A stretch of 25,219 nucleotides of DNA from Thermohalobaculum sp050331395 (GTDB lineage: Bacteria; Pseudomonadota; Alphaproteobacteria; Rhodobacterales; Rhodobacteraceae). Location: assembly GCA_050331395.1 (NCBI GenBank), contig JBHJGX010000105.1, forward strand, positions 1-25,219, given 5' to 3'. Shown here in pieces: positions 1 to 8,354 of the stretch. The number at the start of each line of letters is the position of its first letter. Position 1 is the first letter of the stretch. A program made the position numbers and the translations under genes. The notes under the pieces were generated by a model, which was given only the letters and a program-made list of their open reading frames with translations, did no database searches and was not told the origin of the DNA.

Positions 1-110
1 CGCCGCGCGCCGGGGGAGGGGGGCGGCGCCGATGTCTTCGCGGCGCCGGGGCCCCCCGGCGGGGTGGGGCGGGTGTTGCGCGCGCGGGCCCCAGCCCCCG
101 CCGCCAGCGC
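1..110. other. Low-complexity G/C-rich window edge
   Basis: This stretch is almost entirely short runs of G and C, and no recognisable protein end is seen on either strand. The frame of the following lyase gene stays open to the window edge but gives no lyase-like residues before the ATG at 111. It resembles the internal patch at 8355-8520, so poor-quality contig-end sequence is possible. Confidence 0.5.
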
Positions 111-965
111 ATGACGGGGGTCACCGTCGTCGAGGTCGGCCCGCGGGACGGGCTCCAGAACGAAGCGCGGATCGTGCCCGCGGCCGAGAAGATCCGGCTG
201 ATCGACGCGCTCTCGCAGACCGGCCTGCCCCGGATCGAGGCGGCAAGCTTCGTTTCGCCCAAATGGGTGCCGCAGATGGCGGACGGCTCGGAAGTGATGG
301 CTGGCATTCGTCGCCGGCCCGGGACGCGCTATGCCGCGCTCACGCCCAATCTAAGAGGGTTTGAGGCAGCCCGGGCCGCGGGCGCGGACGAGGTCGCGAT
401 CTTCGGTGCGGCGTCCGAGACCTTCAGCGCGCGAAACATCAACGCGACGATCGCCGAGAGCTTCGAGCGTTTCGCGCCCGTGGTCGAGGCGGCGCGGGAG
501 GCCGGCATCCCCGTGCGCGGCTATGTCTCCTGCGCGGTCGTCTGCCCCTATGAAGGTGCCGTCGCGCCGGGGGCAGTCGCACGGGTCGCGCGCGAGATGC
601 GGGCGCTTGGGGTCTATGAGATATCGCTCGGCGATACGGTCGGGCGCGGCACGCCGGAGAGCGTCTATGCCATGCTCGCGGCCGTGCTCGAAGAGGTTCC
701 CGCCGGCGCACTCGCGGGGCATTACCACGACACGAACGGTCGGGCGCTCGAAAGCGTCGAGGTCTCCATCGCACGCGGGATCGGCGTCTTCGATGCGGCC
801 GCGGGCGGGCTCGGCGGCTGCCCGTTCGCTCCGGGGGCGAGCGGCAATCTCGCCACCGGCCGGCTCGTGGACTGGCTCGCGGCCCGCGGGCTCGAGACCG
901 GCATCGACCGGGCGGCGCTCGCCCACGCAGAAACCGTGGCCCATGAGATCAGGGAGGGCGCATGA
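111..965 (+). CDS. mvaB: Hydroxymethylglutaryl-CoA lyase
   Basis: Predicted to cleave 3-hydroxy-3-methylglutaryl-CoA to acetoacetate and acetyl-CoA, the last step of leucine catabolism, in the cytoplasm. The 284-residue protein has the HMG-CoA lyase layout of a TIM barrel. The N-terminal EVGPRDGLQNE motif holds catalytic R12 and D13. The metal-binding histidines are H204 and H206 in HYHDTNG. The family signature GGCPFAPGASGN holds the active-site cysteine C237. The length is slightly under the usual 300. ATG 111 is chosen because homologues start a few residues before the VEVGPRDG motif, but no Shine-Dalgarno sequence is visible in the G/C-rich bases upstream. Its stop overlaps the next start (ATGA), so the two are probably translated from one message. 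In related bacteria this gene usually follows isovaleryl-CoA dehydrogenase and methylcrotonyl-CoA carboxylase genes, which would lie outside this window. Confidence 0.93.
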   Translation: MTGVTVVEVGPRDGLQNEARIVPAAEKIRLIDALSQTGLPRIEAASFVSPKWVPQMADGSEVMAGIRRRPGTRYAALTPNLRGFEAARAAGADEVAIFGAASETFSARNINATIAESFERFAPVVEAAREAGIPVRGYVSCAVVCPYEGAVAPGAVARVAREMRALGVYEISLGDTVGRGTPESVYAMLAAVLEEVPAGALAGHYHDTNGRALESVEVSIARGIGVFDAAAGGLGGCPFAPGASGNLATGRLVDWLAARGLETGIDRAALAHAETVAHEIREGA

Positions 966-1753
966 GCTTCGACACCATCCGCCTCGAGACCGACGCGACG
1001 GGGATCGTAACCCTCACCCTCGCCCGGCCCGAGAAGCACAACGCCATGAACGCCGAGATGATCGCCGAGCTCACCCGGGCGGCGGCCGAGCTCTCGACGG
1101 CCGAGGGCGTCCGGGCGGTCGTGCTCGCGGCCGAGGGCGAGAGCTTTTGCGCGGGCGCCGATCTCGGCTGGATGCGGGCGCAGATGGAGGCGGACCGCGC
1201 CGCCCGGATCGCCGAGGCGCGCCGCCTCGCGGACATGCTCTCGGCGCTCGACCGGCTGCCGCTGCCGCTCGTCGCCCGCGTGCAGGGCCAAGCTTACGGT
1301 GGCGGGATTGGGCTGATTTCGGTGAGCGATGTGGCGATCGGCGTCGAGGGCGCGCGCTTCGCGCTTACCGAGACCCGGCTCGGGCTGATCCCCGCAACCA
1401 TCGGGCCCTATGTGGTCGCGCGCCTTGGGGCGGCGAAGGCGCGGGGCGTTTTCTTCTCGGCCGCGCGGTTCGGCGCGGGCGAGGCCGTGGATCTTGGGCT
1501 TCTCTCCCGGGCGGTCGCTCGGGACGCACTCGACGAGGCCGTGGCCGAGACCGTCCGTCCCTATCTCGCCACCGCGCCCGGGGCGGTTGCCGAGGCCAAG
1601 GCGCTGCTTCGCCGCCTCGCCCCGCCGATCCCCGAGGCGACGATCGCGGCAAGCGTGGAGGCCCTCGCCGACCGTTGGGAGACCGAGGAGGCCCGCGCCG
1701 GCGTGGCGGCCTTCTTCGACAAGCGCCCCGCCCCTTGGGCCGGTCAGCGATAG
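962..1753 (+). CDS. liuC: Enoyl-CoA hydratase, probably methylglutaconyl-CoA hydratase
   Basis: Crotonase-family protein of 263 residues, predicted to hydrate 3-methylglutaconyl-CoA to HMG-CoA, the substrate of the lyase encoded just upstream. The oxyanion-hole segments are CAGADLGWM (63-71) and GGGIG (113-117). The ADLxWM form, and the catalytic glutamate E137 in TETRLGLIPATI, are typical of methylglutaconyl-CoA hydratases (AUH/LiuC). General enoyl-CoA hydratases usually carry a second glutamate in the GGG motif, which is absent here. The start overlaps the lyase stop by four bases (ATGA), indicating translational coupling. The 3' end overlaps the convergent glycosyltransferase by ten bases. 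The family is certain. The substrate assignment is inferred from the motifs and the neighbour. Confidence 0.87.
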   Translation: MSFDTIRLETDATGIVTLTLARPEKHNAMNAEMIAELTRAAAELSTAEGVRAVVLAAEGESFCAGADLGWMRAQMEADRAARIAEARRLADMLSALDRLPLPLVARVQGQAYGGGIGLISVSDVAIGVEGARFALTETRLGLIPATIGPYVVARLGAAKARGVFFSAARFGAGEAVDLGLLSRAVARDALDEAVAETVRPYLATAPGAVAEAKALLRRLAPPIPEATIAASVEALADRWETEEARAGVAAFFDKRPAPWAGQR

Positions 1754-3429
1754 ACCCGGTCGTAGCCCTCGAACCCCTGCACCCGCCAGAGGCTCATCGG
1801 ATAGGCCCGGTCCGCGTGGGTGGAAAGCTCGTCGCGCTCGATGAGCTCCGCCTCGGCAAAGCGCGCGGCGATCCCCTCGGCATCGTGCAAGGTCGCGAGG
1901 ATCATCAACCGCCCGTCGCCGGGCTGGAGCGCCGAGACGAGTTCGTGATGGTTCGCCGGCAGCCGGTCCGGGTCCCAGATCGCCACCTGATCCCAGTCTA
2001 GCCCGCCGAGGAACATGCATTCGGAGAGCCGCCGCCGGTCGTCGGAGAAGAGCACCTCGGCGCCCTCTTCGTTCATCACGCCGAGCGCGCGGGCGCAAAA
2101 GGGCGGGCCGATGCGCATCTTCTTGAAGGGATCGGGCCCGCGGGGCAGCTCGTCGGCCCCGACCGCATAGAGAAGCGCGAGGCCGTAGACCGCCGCCGCG
2201 GCGAGGAGGCCCAAGACCGCCTGCCCCCAGACGATCGCCGCTTGCCAGTCGCGCGTGAGGAGCCACCGCACGGCAAGGATCGTGCCGCCGAGATAGGCGG
2301 GCGCGGCCCAATTCGGCTGGGCCCGGGTGAGAAAGGCGAGCACGAGGATCGGCACGAGCAGAACCGCCGCCTGCCAGGCCATCAGCCGCATGCCCCAGTC
2401 CCCGCGCCACGCACTCCGCTGCCAAAGGGCGGCCAGGAGCGCGAGGAAGATCACCGGTCCGATCACGCCGAGCTGCGCGCCCGCGAATTCGAGGAAGCCG
2501 ATCGGATTGCCGTAGCCTCGGCCCGGATCCGCGTCCTCGGCCACATGGGCGACGGTCACAAAGCCGTTCGCCGCGTTCCAAACGAGGTTCGGAGCCATGA
2601 CCAAGAGCGCCGTTCCGCCGAGGATCGCCGCCCCCGTCCTGTCCCGGCCGCGGGCCGAGAAGAGGCCGTAGCCGGCCGCGCCGCCCGCAAAGGCCAGTGC
2701 CGTGTATTTGGCGAGCGCGCCGAGCCCGAGCGCCGCCCCGGAGATCGCCCACCAGAGGCGGGACCCGCCCTCCATCGCGCGGACCATCGCATAGAGCGCC
2801 GCAGCCCAAGCGAGCATCATCGGCGGATCGGTGGAGGCGATCAGCGCGGAGACCGTGACCCCGGGACCGGCGGTGTAGGCGAGTGCGCTCCAGAAGCCTG
2901 TGCGCGCGTCCCAGATCCGCTCGGCAGTCAGGTACAAGAGGACCGCGATCCCCGCATGGCAGATCGGGCTCATGAGCCTCAAGCCGAAGAGCCCGCTGCC
3001 GAAAAGATCCGTCGTCAGCCGGAGAAGCGCGGCCACACCCGGCGGTTTCGAGAAGTATCCCCAGGCGAGTTCTTGCCCGTAAGCCCAGTACTGCGCCTCG
3101 TCGAAATGCACGGGCACGAGGCCGGTCGCGTTCATCCCCAGCCGGATGCCCAGCACGGCGAGGACGAGCCCGAAAGCCGACAGGCGCCAGCGAAGCCGGG
3201 CGGCGCGGTCGGCGGCGGCCTTGGCGGCCTTGGTGCGGGGGGCGCGCTTGCGTTTCGGTCCCGCCGCTTTCGACTTTGGCTTTGGCTTCGGCGCCGCCGG
3301 TTTGGCCGCTCCCGCTCCCGCCTCGGCCCCCGTTTTTGCTGCGGCGTCCGCGGCAGGCGCGGCGTCCGCCGCGGGCGGTTTGTCGGGGACCGTACCGGGG
3401 TCCGTCTCGTCCGAGCTTTGGCGCGCCAT
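1744..3429 (-). CDS. GT39/ArnT-type membrane glycosyltransferase
   Basis: A 561-residue integral membrane protein of the GT-C fold (dolichyl-phosphate mannosyltransferase/ArnT class, PMT_2-like). Such enzymes transfer sugars from polyprenyl-phosphate donors to lipids or proteins on the periplasmic side. After the first membrane helix (about 82-98) comes HFDEAQYW, with the acidic pair D110-E111 that marks the first periplasmic loop of this class, then KPPG (128-131). STDPP (D201) lies in a later loop. About ten further hydrophobic segments follow, and then a soluble C-terminal region from about 440. The first 75 residues are an unusual Ala/Pro/Lys-rich tail containing KPKPKSK and KRKR, probably cytoplasmic. 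An AGGAG ribosome site (3435-3439, complement) precedes the ATG. It is transcribed away from pepN and converges on the hydratase gene. Donor and acceptor cannot be read from the sequence. Confidence 0.85.
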   Translation of the reverse strand: MARQSSDETDPGTVPDKPPAADAAPAADAAAKTGAEAGAGAAKPAAPKPKPKSKAAGPKRKRAPRTKAAKAAADRAARLRWRLSAFGLVLAVLGIRLGMNATGLVPVHFDEAQYWAYGQELAWGYFSKPPGVAALLRLTTDLFGSGLFGLRLMSPICHAGIAVLLYLTAERIWDARTGFWSALAYTAGPGVTVSALIASTDPPMMLAWAAALYAMVRAMEGGSRLWWAISGAALGLGALAKYTALAFAGGAAGYGLFSARGRDRTGAAILGGTALLVMAPNLVWNAANGFVTVAHVAEDADPGRGYGNPIGFLEFAGAQLGVIGPVIFLALLAALWQRSAWRGDWGMRLMAWQAAVLLVPILVLAFLTRAQPNWAAPAYLGGTILAVRWLLTRDWQAAIVWGQAVLGLLAAAAVYGLALLYAVGADELPRGPDPFKKMRIGPPFCARALGVMNEEGAEVLFSDDRRRLSECMFLGGLDWDQVAIWDPDRLPANHHELVSALQPGDGRLMILATLHDAEGIAARFAEAELIERDELSTHADRAYPMSLWRVQGFEGYDRVYR

Positions 3430-3543
3430 GCGCTCTCCTCTCGCGGGCCGCGATCCTCGCCCGAACCTCTACGCGATCGCCGCCGCCCTAGGAAGGGCCG
3501 GCCAATCGCGCTATGCCAGGAGAGACGAAGGAGACCCTGACCC

Positions 3544-6171
3544 ATGCGCACCGACACCGGACCCACCCCCTCGCCGACGCGCCTTGCCGATTACACGCCG
3601 CCGCCTTGGCTCGTGGAGACGGTGCGGCTCGTCTTTCGGCTCGATCCGGGCGCGACGCGGGTCCGGGCGACGCTTTCGGTGCGGCGCAATCCCGACGGCC
3701 CGGCCGCGACCGGGGCCCGCCCGGCGTTCCGGCTCGACGGGCGGCAGCTGGCGCTCCTCTCTGCCACGATCGACGGAACCGAGGTCTCCCCGGAGACCGA
3801 TCCCGAAGGACTGACGGTGCCGGCGGATCGGTTGCCGGGCGACGCGTTCACCTGGGAGGCCGAGACCGAGATCGCGCCCGAGGCCAACACCGCGCTCGAG
3901 GGGCTTTATTTCACCAAAGGCATGTACTGCACCCAGTGCGAGGCGGAAGGATTTCGAAAGATAACGTATTATCCGGACAGGCCCGATGTGATGGCGCGGT
4001 TTTCCGTCCGCATCGAGGCCCCGGACGATATCCCCGTGCTTCTCTCGAACGGCAATCCCGGGGAGAGAGGGGCGCTCACCGCGGGCGGGCACTTCGCCGA
4101 ATGGGACGATCCCTGGCCAAAACCCGCCTATCTCTTCGCGCTCGTCGCCGGGCGCCTCTTCGCCCATGAAGACCGCTTCGTCACGCGCTCGGGCCGCGAC
4201 GTCGCCCTCAAGATCTGGGTGCGCCCGGGCGACGAGGCCAAATGCGCCTATGCGATGGACGCCCTGATCCGCTCGATGCGGTGGGACGAAGAAACCCACG
4301 GACGGGAATACGATCTCGATCTTTTCCAGATTGTCGCCGTCGACGACTTCAACATGGGCGCGATGGAGAACAAAGGCCTCAACATTTTCAACTCCGCCTA
4401 TGTCCTGGCCAGCCCCGAGACCGCCACCGACCGGGATTACGAGCTGATCGAGGGGATCGTCGCCCACGAGTATTTTCACAACTGGACCGGCAACCGGATA
4501 ACCTGCCGCGATTGGTTTCAGCTCTGCCTCAAGGAAGGGCTGACGGTCTTCCGCGACCAATGCTTCACGGGCGATATGCGATCGGAACCGGTGCAGCGGA
4601 TCGGCGACGTGCTCGCGCTTCGCGCCCGCCAGTTTCCCGAGGATCAGGGGCCGCTCGCGCATCCCGTCCGGCCGGAGGAATATATCGAAATCAACAACTT
4701 CTACACGGCGACGGTCTATGAGAAGGGCGCCGAGGTTATCCGGATGCTGCGGACCCTGCTCGGGGAGGAGACCTACCGCCGCGGGCTCGATCTTTATTTC
4801 GCGCGCCATGACGGCGAGGCCACCACGATCGAAGCGTTCCGCGCCTGCTTCGAGGAGGTCTCCGGCCGGGATCTCTCCCAATTCGCCCTCTGGTGGAGCC
4901 AGGCGGGCACGCCGCGGATCAAGGTCTCAGAGGACTGGGACGGCAAAACCTATCGCCTGACGCTCGCGCAGGCGACGCCGCCGACCCCGGGGCAAGCGGA
5001 GAAGCGGCCGCTCCTCATTCCGTTTGCCATCGGCCTGCTGGCTGAGGACGGCCGCGAGCTCGCGCCCACGCGGATCGTCGAGCTCGACGGTTGGGAGACG
5101 ACGCTCGAATTCCCTCTGCCCGAACGGCCGGTCCCGTCGCTCAACCGGGGCTTCTCTGCGCCCGTCGTGATCGAGCGCAGGACGTCGTCAGAGGAGCGGG
5201 CGGTTCTCTCGGCACACGATCCCGACCCCTTCAACCGCTGGGAGGCCGGCTATCGCGCCGCGGTGGAGATCGCAATCGCCCGGATCCTGCATGGCGAGGC
5301 GATCCGGGCGGACTGGGTGGCGGGCGTCGGCCGGCTGCTGTCCGACGACGGCCTCGACCCGGCCTTCCGGGCCTTCGCGCTCGAGCTGCCGTCCGAGGCA
5401 ACGCTCGCCCGCGAGACCGCAGAGGCGGGCCAACCGGCCGATCCGAACGCGGTCTTCGCCGTGCGCCGGGAGATGGAGGGGGCGCTCGCAGATGGCTTGG
5501 CCGGGGAACTGATCCGGATCTACGAGACCCTCGAGACCCGCGAGGCCTACAACCCCGGCGCCGAGCAGGCCGGCAAACGGGCGCTCCGGAACCGCGCGCT
5601 CTGGCTTTTGGCCGTGGGCGGCTCCGCCGGCGTGGCGCAGGCCGAGACCCACTACGACACAGCCGACAACATGACCGACGCCATGGCGGCCCTCGGCGCG
5701 CTCGTGCGGCTCGACACGGACGGGGCGGCGCCGCGGCTGCACGCGTTCTACGACCGCTGGCAAAGCGACGCGAATGCCATCGACACATGGTTCTCGATCC
5801 AGGCGACCGCGCCCGGTGTCCGGGCGGTGGACCGCGTCGAAGCGCTCACCGGGCACCCGGCCTTCGCGTGGAGAACGCCGAACCGGTTTCGGAGCCTGGT
5901 CGGGGCCTTTGCGATGGGCAACCCGACCGGGTTCCACGCCCGCGACGGCGCCGGCTATCGGTTCGTGACGGACTGGCTCCTGCGCCTCGATGCAGTCAAC
6001 CCGCAAACGGCGGCCCGGCTCGCCACCGCGTTCGAAAGCTGGCGGATCTATACCGAAGATCGGCAGGAGTTGATGCGCGCAGAGCTGCAGCGCATGGCGG
6101 CAACCGAGATGCTTTCGAAGAATTGCAGGGAGATGGTGGAGCGGATGCTCGGCCCACGCGACCCTTCGTGA
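3544..6171 (+). CDS. pepN: Aminopeptidase N (M1 family)
   Basis: Zinc metallopeptidase that removes N-terminal residues from peptides in the cytoplasm. The 875-residue length matches bacterial PepN (about 870). The substrate-anchoring motif GAMEN is at 272-276. The zinc site HEYFH is at 308-312 with the third ligand E331; the 23-residue spacing from H308 to E331 matches E. coli PepN. The typical sequence NWTGNRITCRDWFQLCLKEG surrounds it. The C-terminal half (about 440-875) fits the PepN Ig-like and helical domains. There is no signal peptide. An AAGGAG ribosome site at 3528-3533 supports ATG 3544. The gene stands alone, divergent from the glycosyltransferase across about 114 bases. All catalytic residues are present. 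Confidence 0.97.
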   Translation: MRTDTGPTPSPTRLADYTPPPWLVETVRLVFRLDPGATRVRATLSVRRNPDGPAATGARPAFRLDGRQLALLSATIDGTEVSPETDPEGLTVPADRLPGDAFTWEAETEIAPEANTALEGLYFTKGMYCTQCEAEGFRKITYYPDRPDVMARFSVRIEAPDDIPVLLSNGNPGERGALTAGGHFAEWDDPWPKPAYLFALVAGRLFAHEDRFVTRSGRDVALKIWVRPGDEAKCAYAMDALIRSMRWDEETHGREYDLDLFQIVAVDDFNMGAMENKGLNIFNSAYVLASPETATDRDYELIEGIVAHEYFHNWTGNRITCRDWFQLCLKEGLTVFRDQCFTGDMRSEPVQRIGDVLALRARQFPEDQGPLAHPVRPEEYIEINNFYTATVYEKGAEVIRMLRTLLGEETYRRGLDLYFARHDGEATTIEAFRACFEEVSGRDLSQFALWWSQAGTPRIKVSEDWDGKTYRLTLAQATPPTPGQAEKRPLLIPFAIGLLAEDGRELAPTRIVELDGWETTLEFPLPERPVPSLNRGFSAPVVIERRTSSEERAVLSAHDPDPFNRWEAGYRAAVEIAIARILHGEAIRADWVAGVGRLLSDDGLDPAFRAFALELPSEATLARETAEAGQPADPNAVFAVRREMEGALADGLAGELIRIYETLETREAYNPGAEQAGKRALRNRALWLLAVGGSAGVAQAETHYDTADNMTDAMAALGALVRLDTDGAAPRLHAFYDRWQSDANAIDTWFSIQATAPGVRAVDRVEALTGHPAFAWRTPNRFRSLVGAFAMGNPTGFHARDGAGYRFVTDWLLRLDAVNPQTAARLATAFESWRIYTEDRQELMRAELQRMAATEMLSKNCREMVERMLGPRDPS

Positions 6172-6354
6172 CGGTTCCCGTCGGAGTTCAAAGGCCGTCG
6201 TGCTCTTCCCGACAAGAGCCGTCTCGCAAGGCCGAGCAAACCGGCTTGGCTTCGGACCGCCGCGCGGCGCCGGTCGCCCGGATCGAGATCCGGTCGACCT
6301 GAGCCGCGCGTGCGAGGCCCGTGATCGGCGCATCAGAACCTAGGGCGCGCCATC

Positions 6355-6383
6355 TTGCACCACCGACCGAGCTGCTGTAAGCG
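6355..6383 (+). promoter_or_regulatory. Possible rpsB-tsf promoter
   Basis: CTTGCAC at 6354-6360 resembles the well-conserved -35 box of alphaproteobacterial housekeeping promoters. A weak -10 (TAAGCG, 6378-6383) follows after 17 bases. Initiation here would give a leader of about 110 bases containing the foldable element at 6423-6467. The -10 is poor, so this is tentative. Confidence 0.3.
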
Positions 6384-6422
6384 CCCGAAGATATCACAGG
6401 CGGGGCGCGGGCTGACGGGAGC

Positions 6423-6467
6423 GACATCCCCGGCAGTCCACCGGTTGGGGTTACATCCCCTGATGTC
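6423..6467 (+). promoter_or_regulatory. Candidate S2 leader RNA element (three-way junction)
   Basis: GACATC (6423-6428) pairs with GATGTC (6462-6467). This closes a junction containing two small stems: CCGG/CCGG (6430-6433 with 6441-6444) and GGGG/CCCC with a six-base loop (6447-6450 with 6457-6460). A competing hairpin, ACATC/GATGT (6453-6457 with 6462-6466), uses the same 3' arm. The element ends 30 bases before the rpsB ATG, near its ribosome site. S2 autoregulation of rpsB-tsf is known in E. coli. That this element does the same job is inference. Confidence 0.4.
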
Positions 6468-6497
6468 CCGCCGAGGCGAAACCGGAAAGGACCGACC

Positions 6498-7364
6498 ATG
6501 GCGCTGCCTGACATCAGCCTTCGCCAGCTTCTCGAGGCTGGCGTGCATTTCGGACACCAAACCCACCGCTGGAACCCGCGGATGGCCGACTTCATCTACG
6601 GCCAGCGGAACGGGATCCATATCCTCGATCTCACTCAAACGTTGCCGCTCCTCGACGCCGCGCTCAACGCAATGCGCGAAGTGACGGCGAAGGGCGGGCG
6701 TATCCTTTTCGTCGGCACAAAGCGCCAGGCGGCGCAGCCCTTGGCGGATGCGGCGCTCCGCTGTGCCCAGTACTATATGAACCATCGCTGGCTCGGCGGC
6801 ACCCTTACCAATTGGAAGACCGTGTCGAACTCGATCAACCGCCTCCGCGCCCTCGACGACCAGCTCGAGGACGGCGCGACGGGCCTCACCAAGAAAGAGC
6901 GCCTGAACCTCGAACGCGAGCGCACCAAGCTGCAGCTGTCCCTCGGCGGCATCCGCGAGATGGGCGGGCTGCCGGACATGCTCTTCGTGATCGACACGAA
7001 CAAGGAAGACCTGGCCATCGCCGAGGCGACGAAGCTCGCCATCCCGGTCGTCGCGATCCTAGATACGAATTCCGACCCCGCCGGCGTGACCTATCCGATC
7101 CCCGGCAATGACGACGCGGCGCGGGCGATCTCGCTCTATTGCGACCTGGCGGCGCGGGCGGTGATCGACGGGATGGCGAGCCAGCTCGACGCGGCCGGGA
7201 TCGATCTCGGCGAGCTCGAAGATCTGCCCGAGGAAGAGGCGCTCGGCGAAGATATGGGCGGCCCGACCGACGGTGCGACGGACGACGACGATCCGGGCGC
7301 GGCGGTCGAGCCTCCGGCCGAAGCGCTCGGCGACACCGCCGACCCGCAAAGCGCAGCCGGCTGA
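6498..7364 (+). CDS. rpsB: 30S ribosomal protein S2
   Basis: Component of the small ribosomal subunit head, needed for S1 binding and translation initiation. Conserved S2 sequence runs from the N-terminus (LLEAGVHFGHQTHRWNP, 11-27) through GTKRQA (73-78), the HRWLGGTLTNW motif (96-106), and MLFVIDTNKE (161-170) to about residue 235. At 288 residues it is longer than E. coli S2 (241). The extra 50 residues are an acidic, Ala/Pro-rich tail with a TDDDDP run, a kind of extension also seen in other alphaproteobacterial S2 proteins. It leads the rpsB-tsf operon, 87 bases before tsf. The leader fold suggests possible autoregulation. Confidence 0.98.
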   Translation: MALPDISLRQLLEAGVHFGHQTHRWNPRMADFIYGQRNGIHILDLTQTLPLLDAALNAMREVTAKGGRILFVGTKRQAAQPLADAALRCAQYYMNHRWLGGTLTNWKTVSNSINRLRALDDQLEDGATGLTKKERLNLERERTKLQLSLGGIREMGGLPDMLFVIDTNKEDLAIAEATKLAIPVVAILDTNSDPAGVTYPIPGNDDAARAISLYCDLAARAVIDGMASQLDAAGIDLGELEDLPEEEALGEDMGGPTDGATDDDDPGAAVEPPAEALGDTADPQSAAG

Positions 7365-7407
7365 CGCGGCGCTGTCGCCAACCCGTCACAGTTACGCGAT
7401 AGGCAAG

Positions 7408-7431
7408 CCCTGCCGGCCGGCCCGGCACGGG
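7408..7431 (+). other. Hairpin between rpsB and tsf
   Basis: TGCCGG (7411-7416) pairs with CCGGCA (7422-7427) around a five-base loop. The stem continues as CCC/GGG past a bulged C. There is no T-run after it, so it would act at most as a partial attenuator or as an mRNA processing/stability element between the two genes. The tsf ribosome site AAGGAG follows at 7438-7443. Confidence 0.35.
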
Positions 7432-7451
7432 GACAGCAAGGAGATCGAGCG

Positions 7452-8354
7452 ATGGACATCACCGCGAGCATGGTGAAGCAGCTGCGCGAGCAAACGGGCG
7501 TCGGCATGATGGACGCTAAGAAGGCGCTCACGGAGAGCGCAGGCGATATGGAGGCGGCGGTCGACTGGCTCCGACAGAAGGGCCTGGCGAAGGCGGCGAA
7601 AAAATCGGGCCGCACCGCTGCGGAGGGCCTCGTCGCCGTGGCCGTCGAGGGCGGCGTGGGCGTGGCCGTCGAGATCAACTCCGAAACCGATTTCGTCGCC
7701 CGAAACGCCGAATTCCAGGCAATGGTTGCCGAGATCGCCAAGATCGCGCTGACCGCGGCTGATGTCGAGGCGCTCGCCGCCGCGCCGATGAGCGGCAAGA
7801 CCGTCGCCGAGGTGATCACCGACAAGGTCGCGACCATCGGCGAGAACATGCAGCTTCGCCGCATGGTCCGGGTCGAAGCACCGGTAGTGGCGTCTTATGT
7901 CCACAATCCCGTCGTCGACGGCATGGGCAAGATCGGCTGCCTCGTGGCGATGGCCGAAGGCGATCCCGCGGCCGCGGCGACGATCGGGCGTCAGGTCGCA
8001 ATGCATGTGGCGGCCCACGATCCGCGCCCAGCCGCACTCGATGTCTCCGATCTCGACCCGGCTCTGGTCGAGCGCGAAAAGCAGGTGCTCACCGAACAAG
8101 CCCGCGAGAGCGGCAAGCCCGACGGCGTGATTGAGAAAATGATCGTCGGTCGGATGAATAAGTTCTACCAGGAGGTTTGCCTCCTCAAGCAAAACTTCGT
8201 CGTCAACCCCGACGCGGGCAGCGTGGAGAAGGCGGTCGCCGATGCCGCCGGCGGCGCCAAGGTCACAGGCTTTGCCCGGCTCGAAGTGGGCGAAGGCGTC
8301 GAAAAAGAAGAGGAAGACTTCGCCGCTGAGGTCGCCAAAACGCTCGGCGGCTGA
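7452..8354 (+). CDS. tsf: Elongation factor Ts
   Basis: Guanine-nucleotide exchange factor that recycles EF-Tu from the GDP to the GTP form. The 300-residue length is typical for the bacterial type. The N-terminal UBA-like domain carries signature 1, LREQTGVGMMDAKKAL (11-26). Signature 2 is EINSETDFVARN (74-85), in which T79-D80-F81-V82 correspond to the EF-Tu-contacting residues of E. coli EF-Ts. The two core subdomains follow, with FVVNP near the C-terminus. The ribosome site AAGGAG lies eight bases before the ATG. It is the second gene of the conserved rpsB-tsf operon. The sequence immediately after its stop becomes abnormal low-complexity G/C. Confidence 0.98.
   Translation: MDITASMVKQLREQTGVGMMDAKKALTESAGDMEAAVDWLRQKGLAKAAKKSGRTAAEGLVAVAVEGGVGVAVEINSETDFVARNAEFQAMVAEIAKIALTAADVEALAAAPMSGKTVAEVITDKVATIGENMQLRRMVRVEAPVVASYVHNPVVDGMGKIGCLVAMAEGDPAAAATIGRQVAMHVAAHDPRPAALDVSDLDPALVEREKQVLTEQARESGKPDGVIEKMIVGRMNKFYQEVCLLKQNFVVNPDAGSVEKAVADAAGGAKVTGFARLEVGEGVEKEEEDFAAEVAKTLGG

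Larger units (their letters stand above)
6172..6497 (+). other. pepN-rpsB intergenic region and rpsB leader
   Basis: I see no gene here. The pepN-proximal half holds two hairpins: GCTCTT/AAGAGC at 6202-6219, and a 6-bp stem CCGGAT/ATCCGG with a CGAG loop at 6278-6293. Neither is followed by a T-run, so at best they are weak ends for pepN. A possible promoter for the ribosomal operon begins at 6355. The last 80 bases can fold into a compact element described separately. A GGAAAGG ribosome site lies at 6484-6490. Confidence 0.7.

Noticed and set aside
722..2809. A long minus-strand open frame across the hydratase and glycosyltransferase genes
   Set aside because: It crosses two well-supported genes in other frames and shows no family resemblance.
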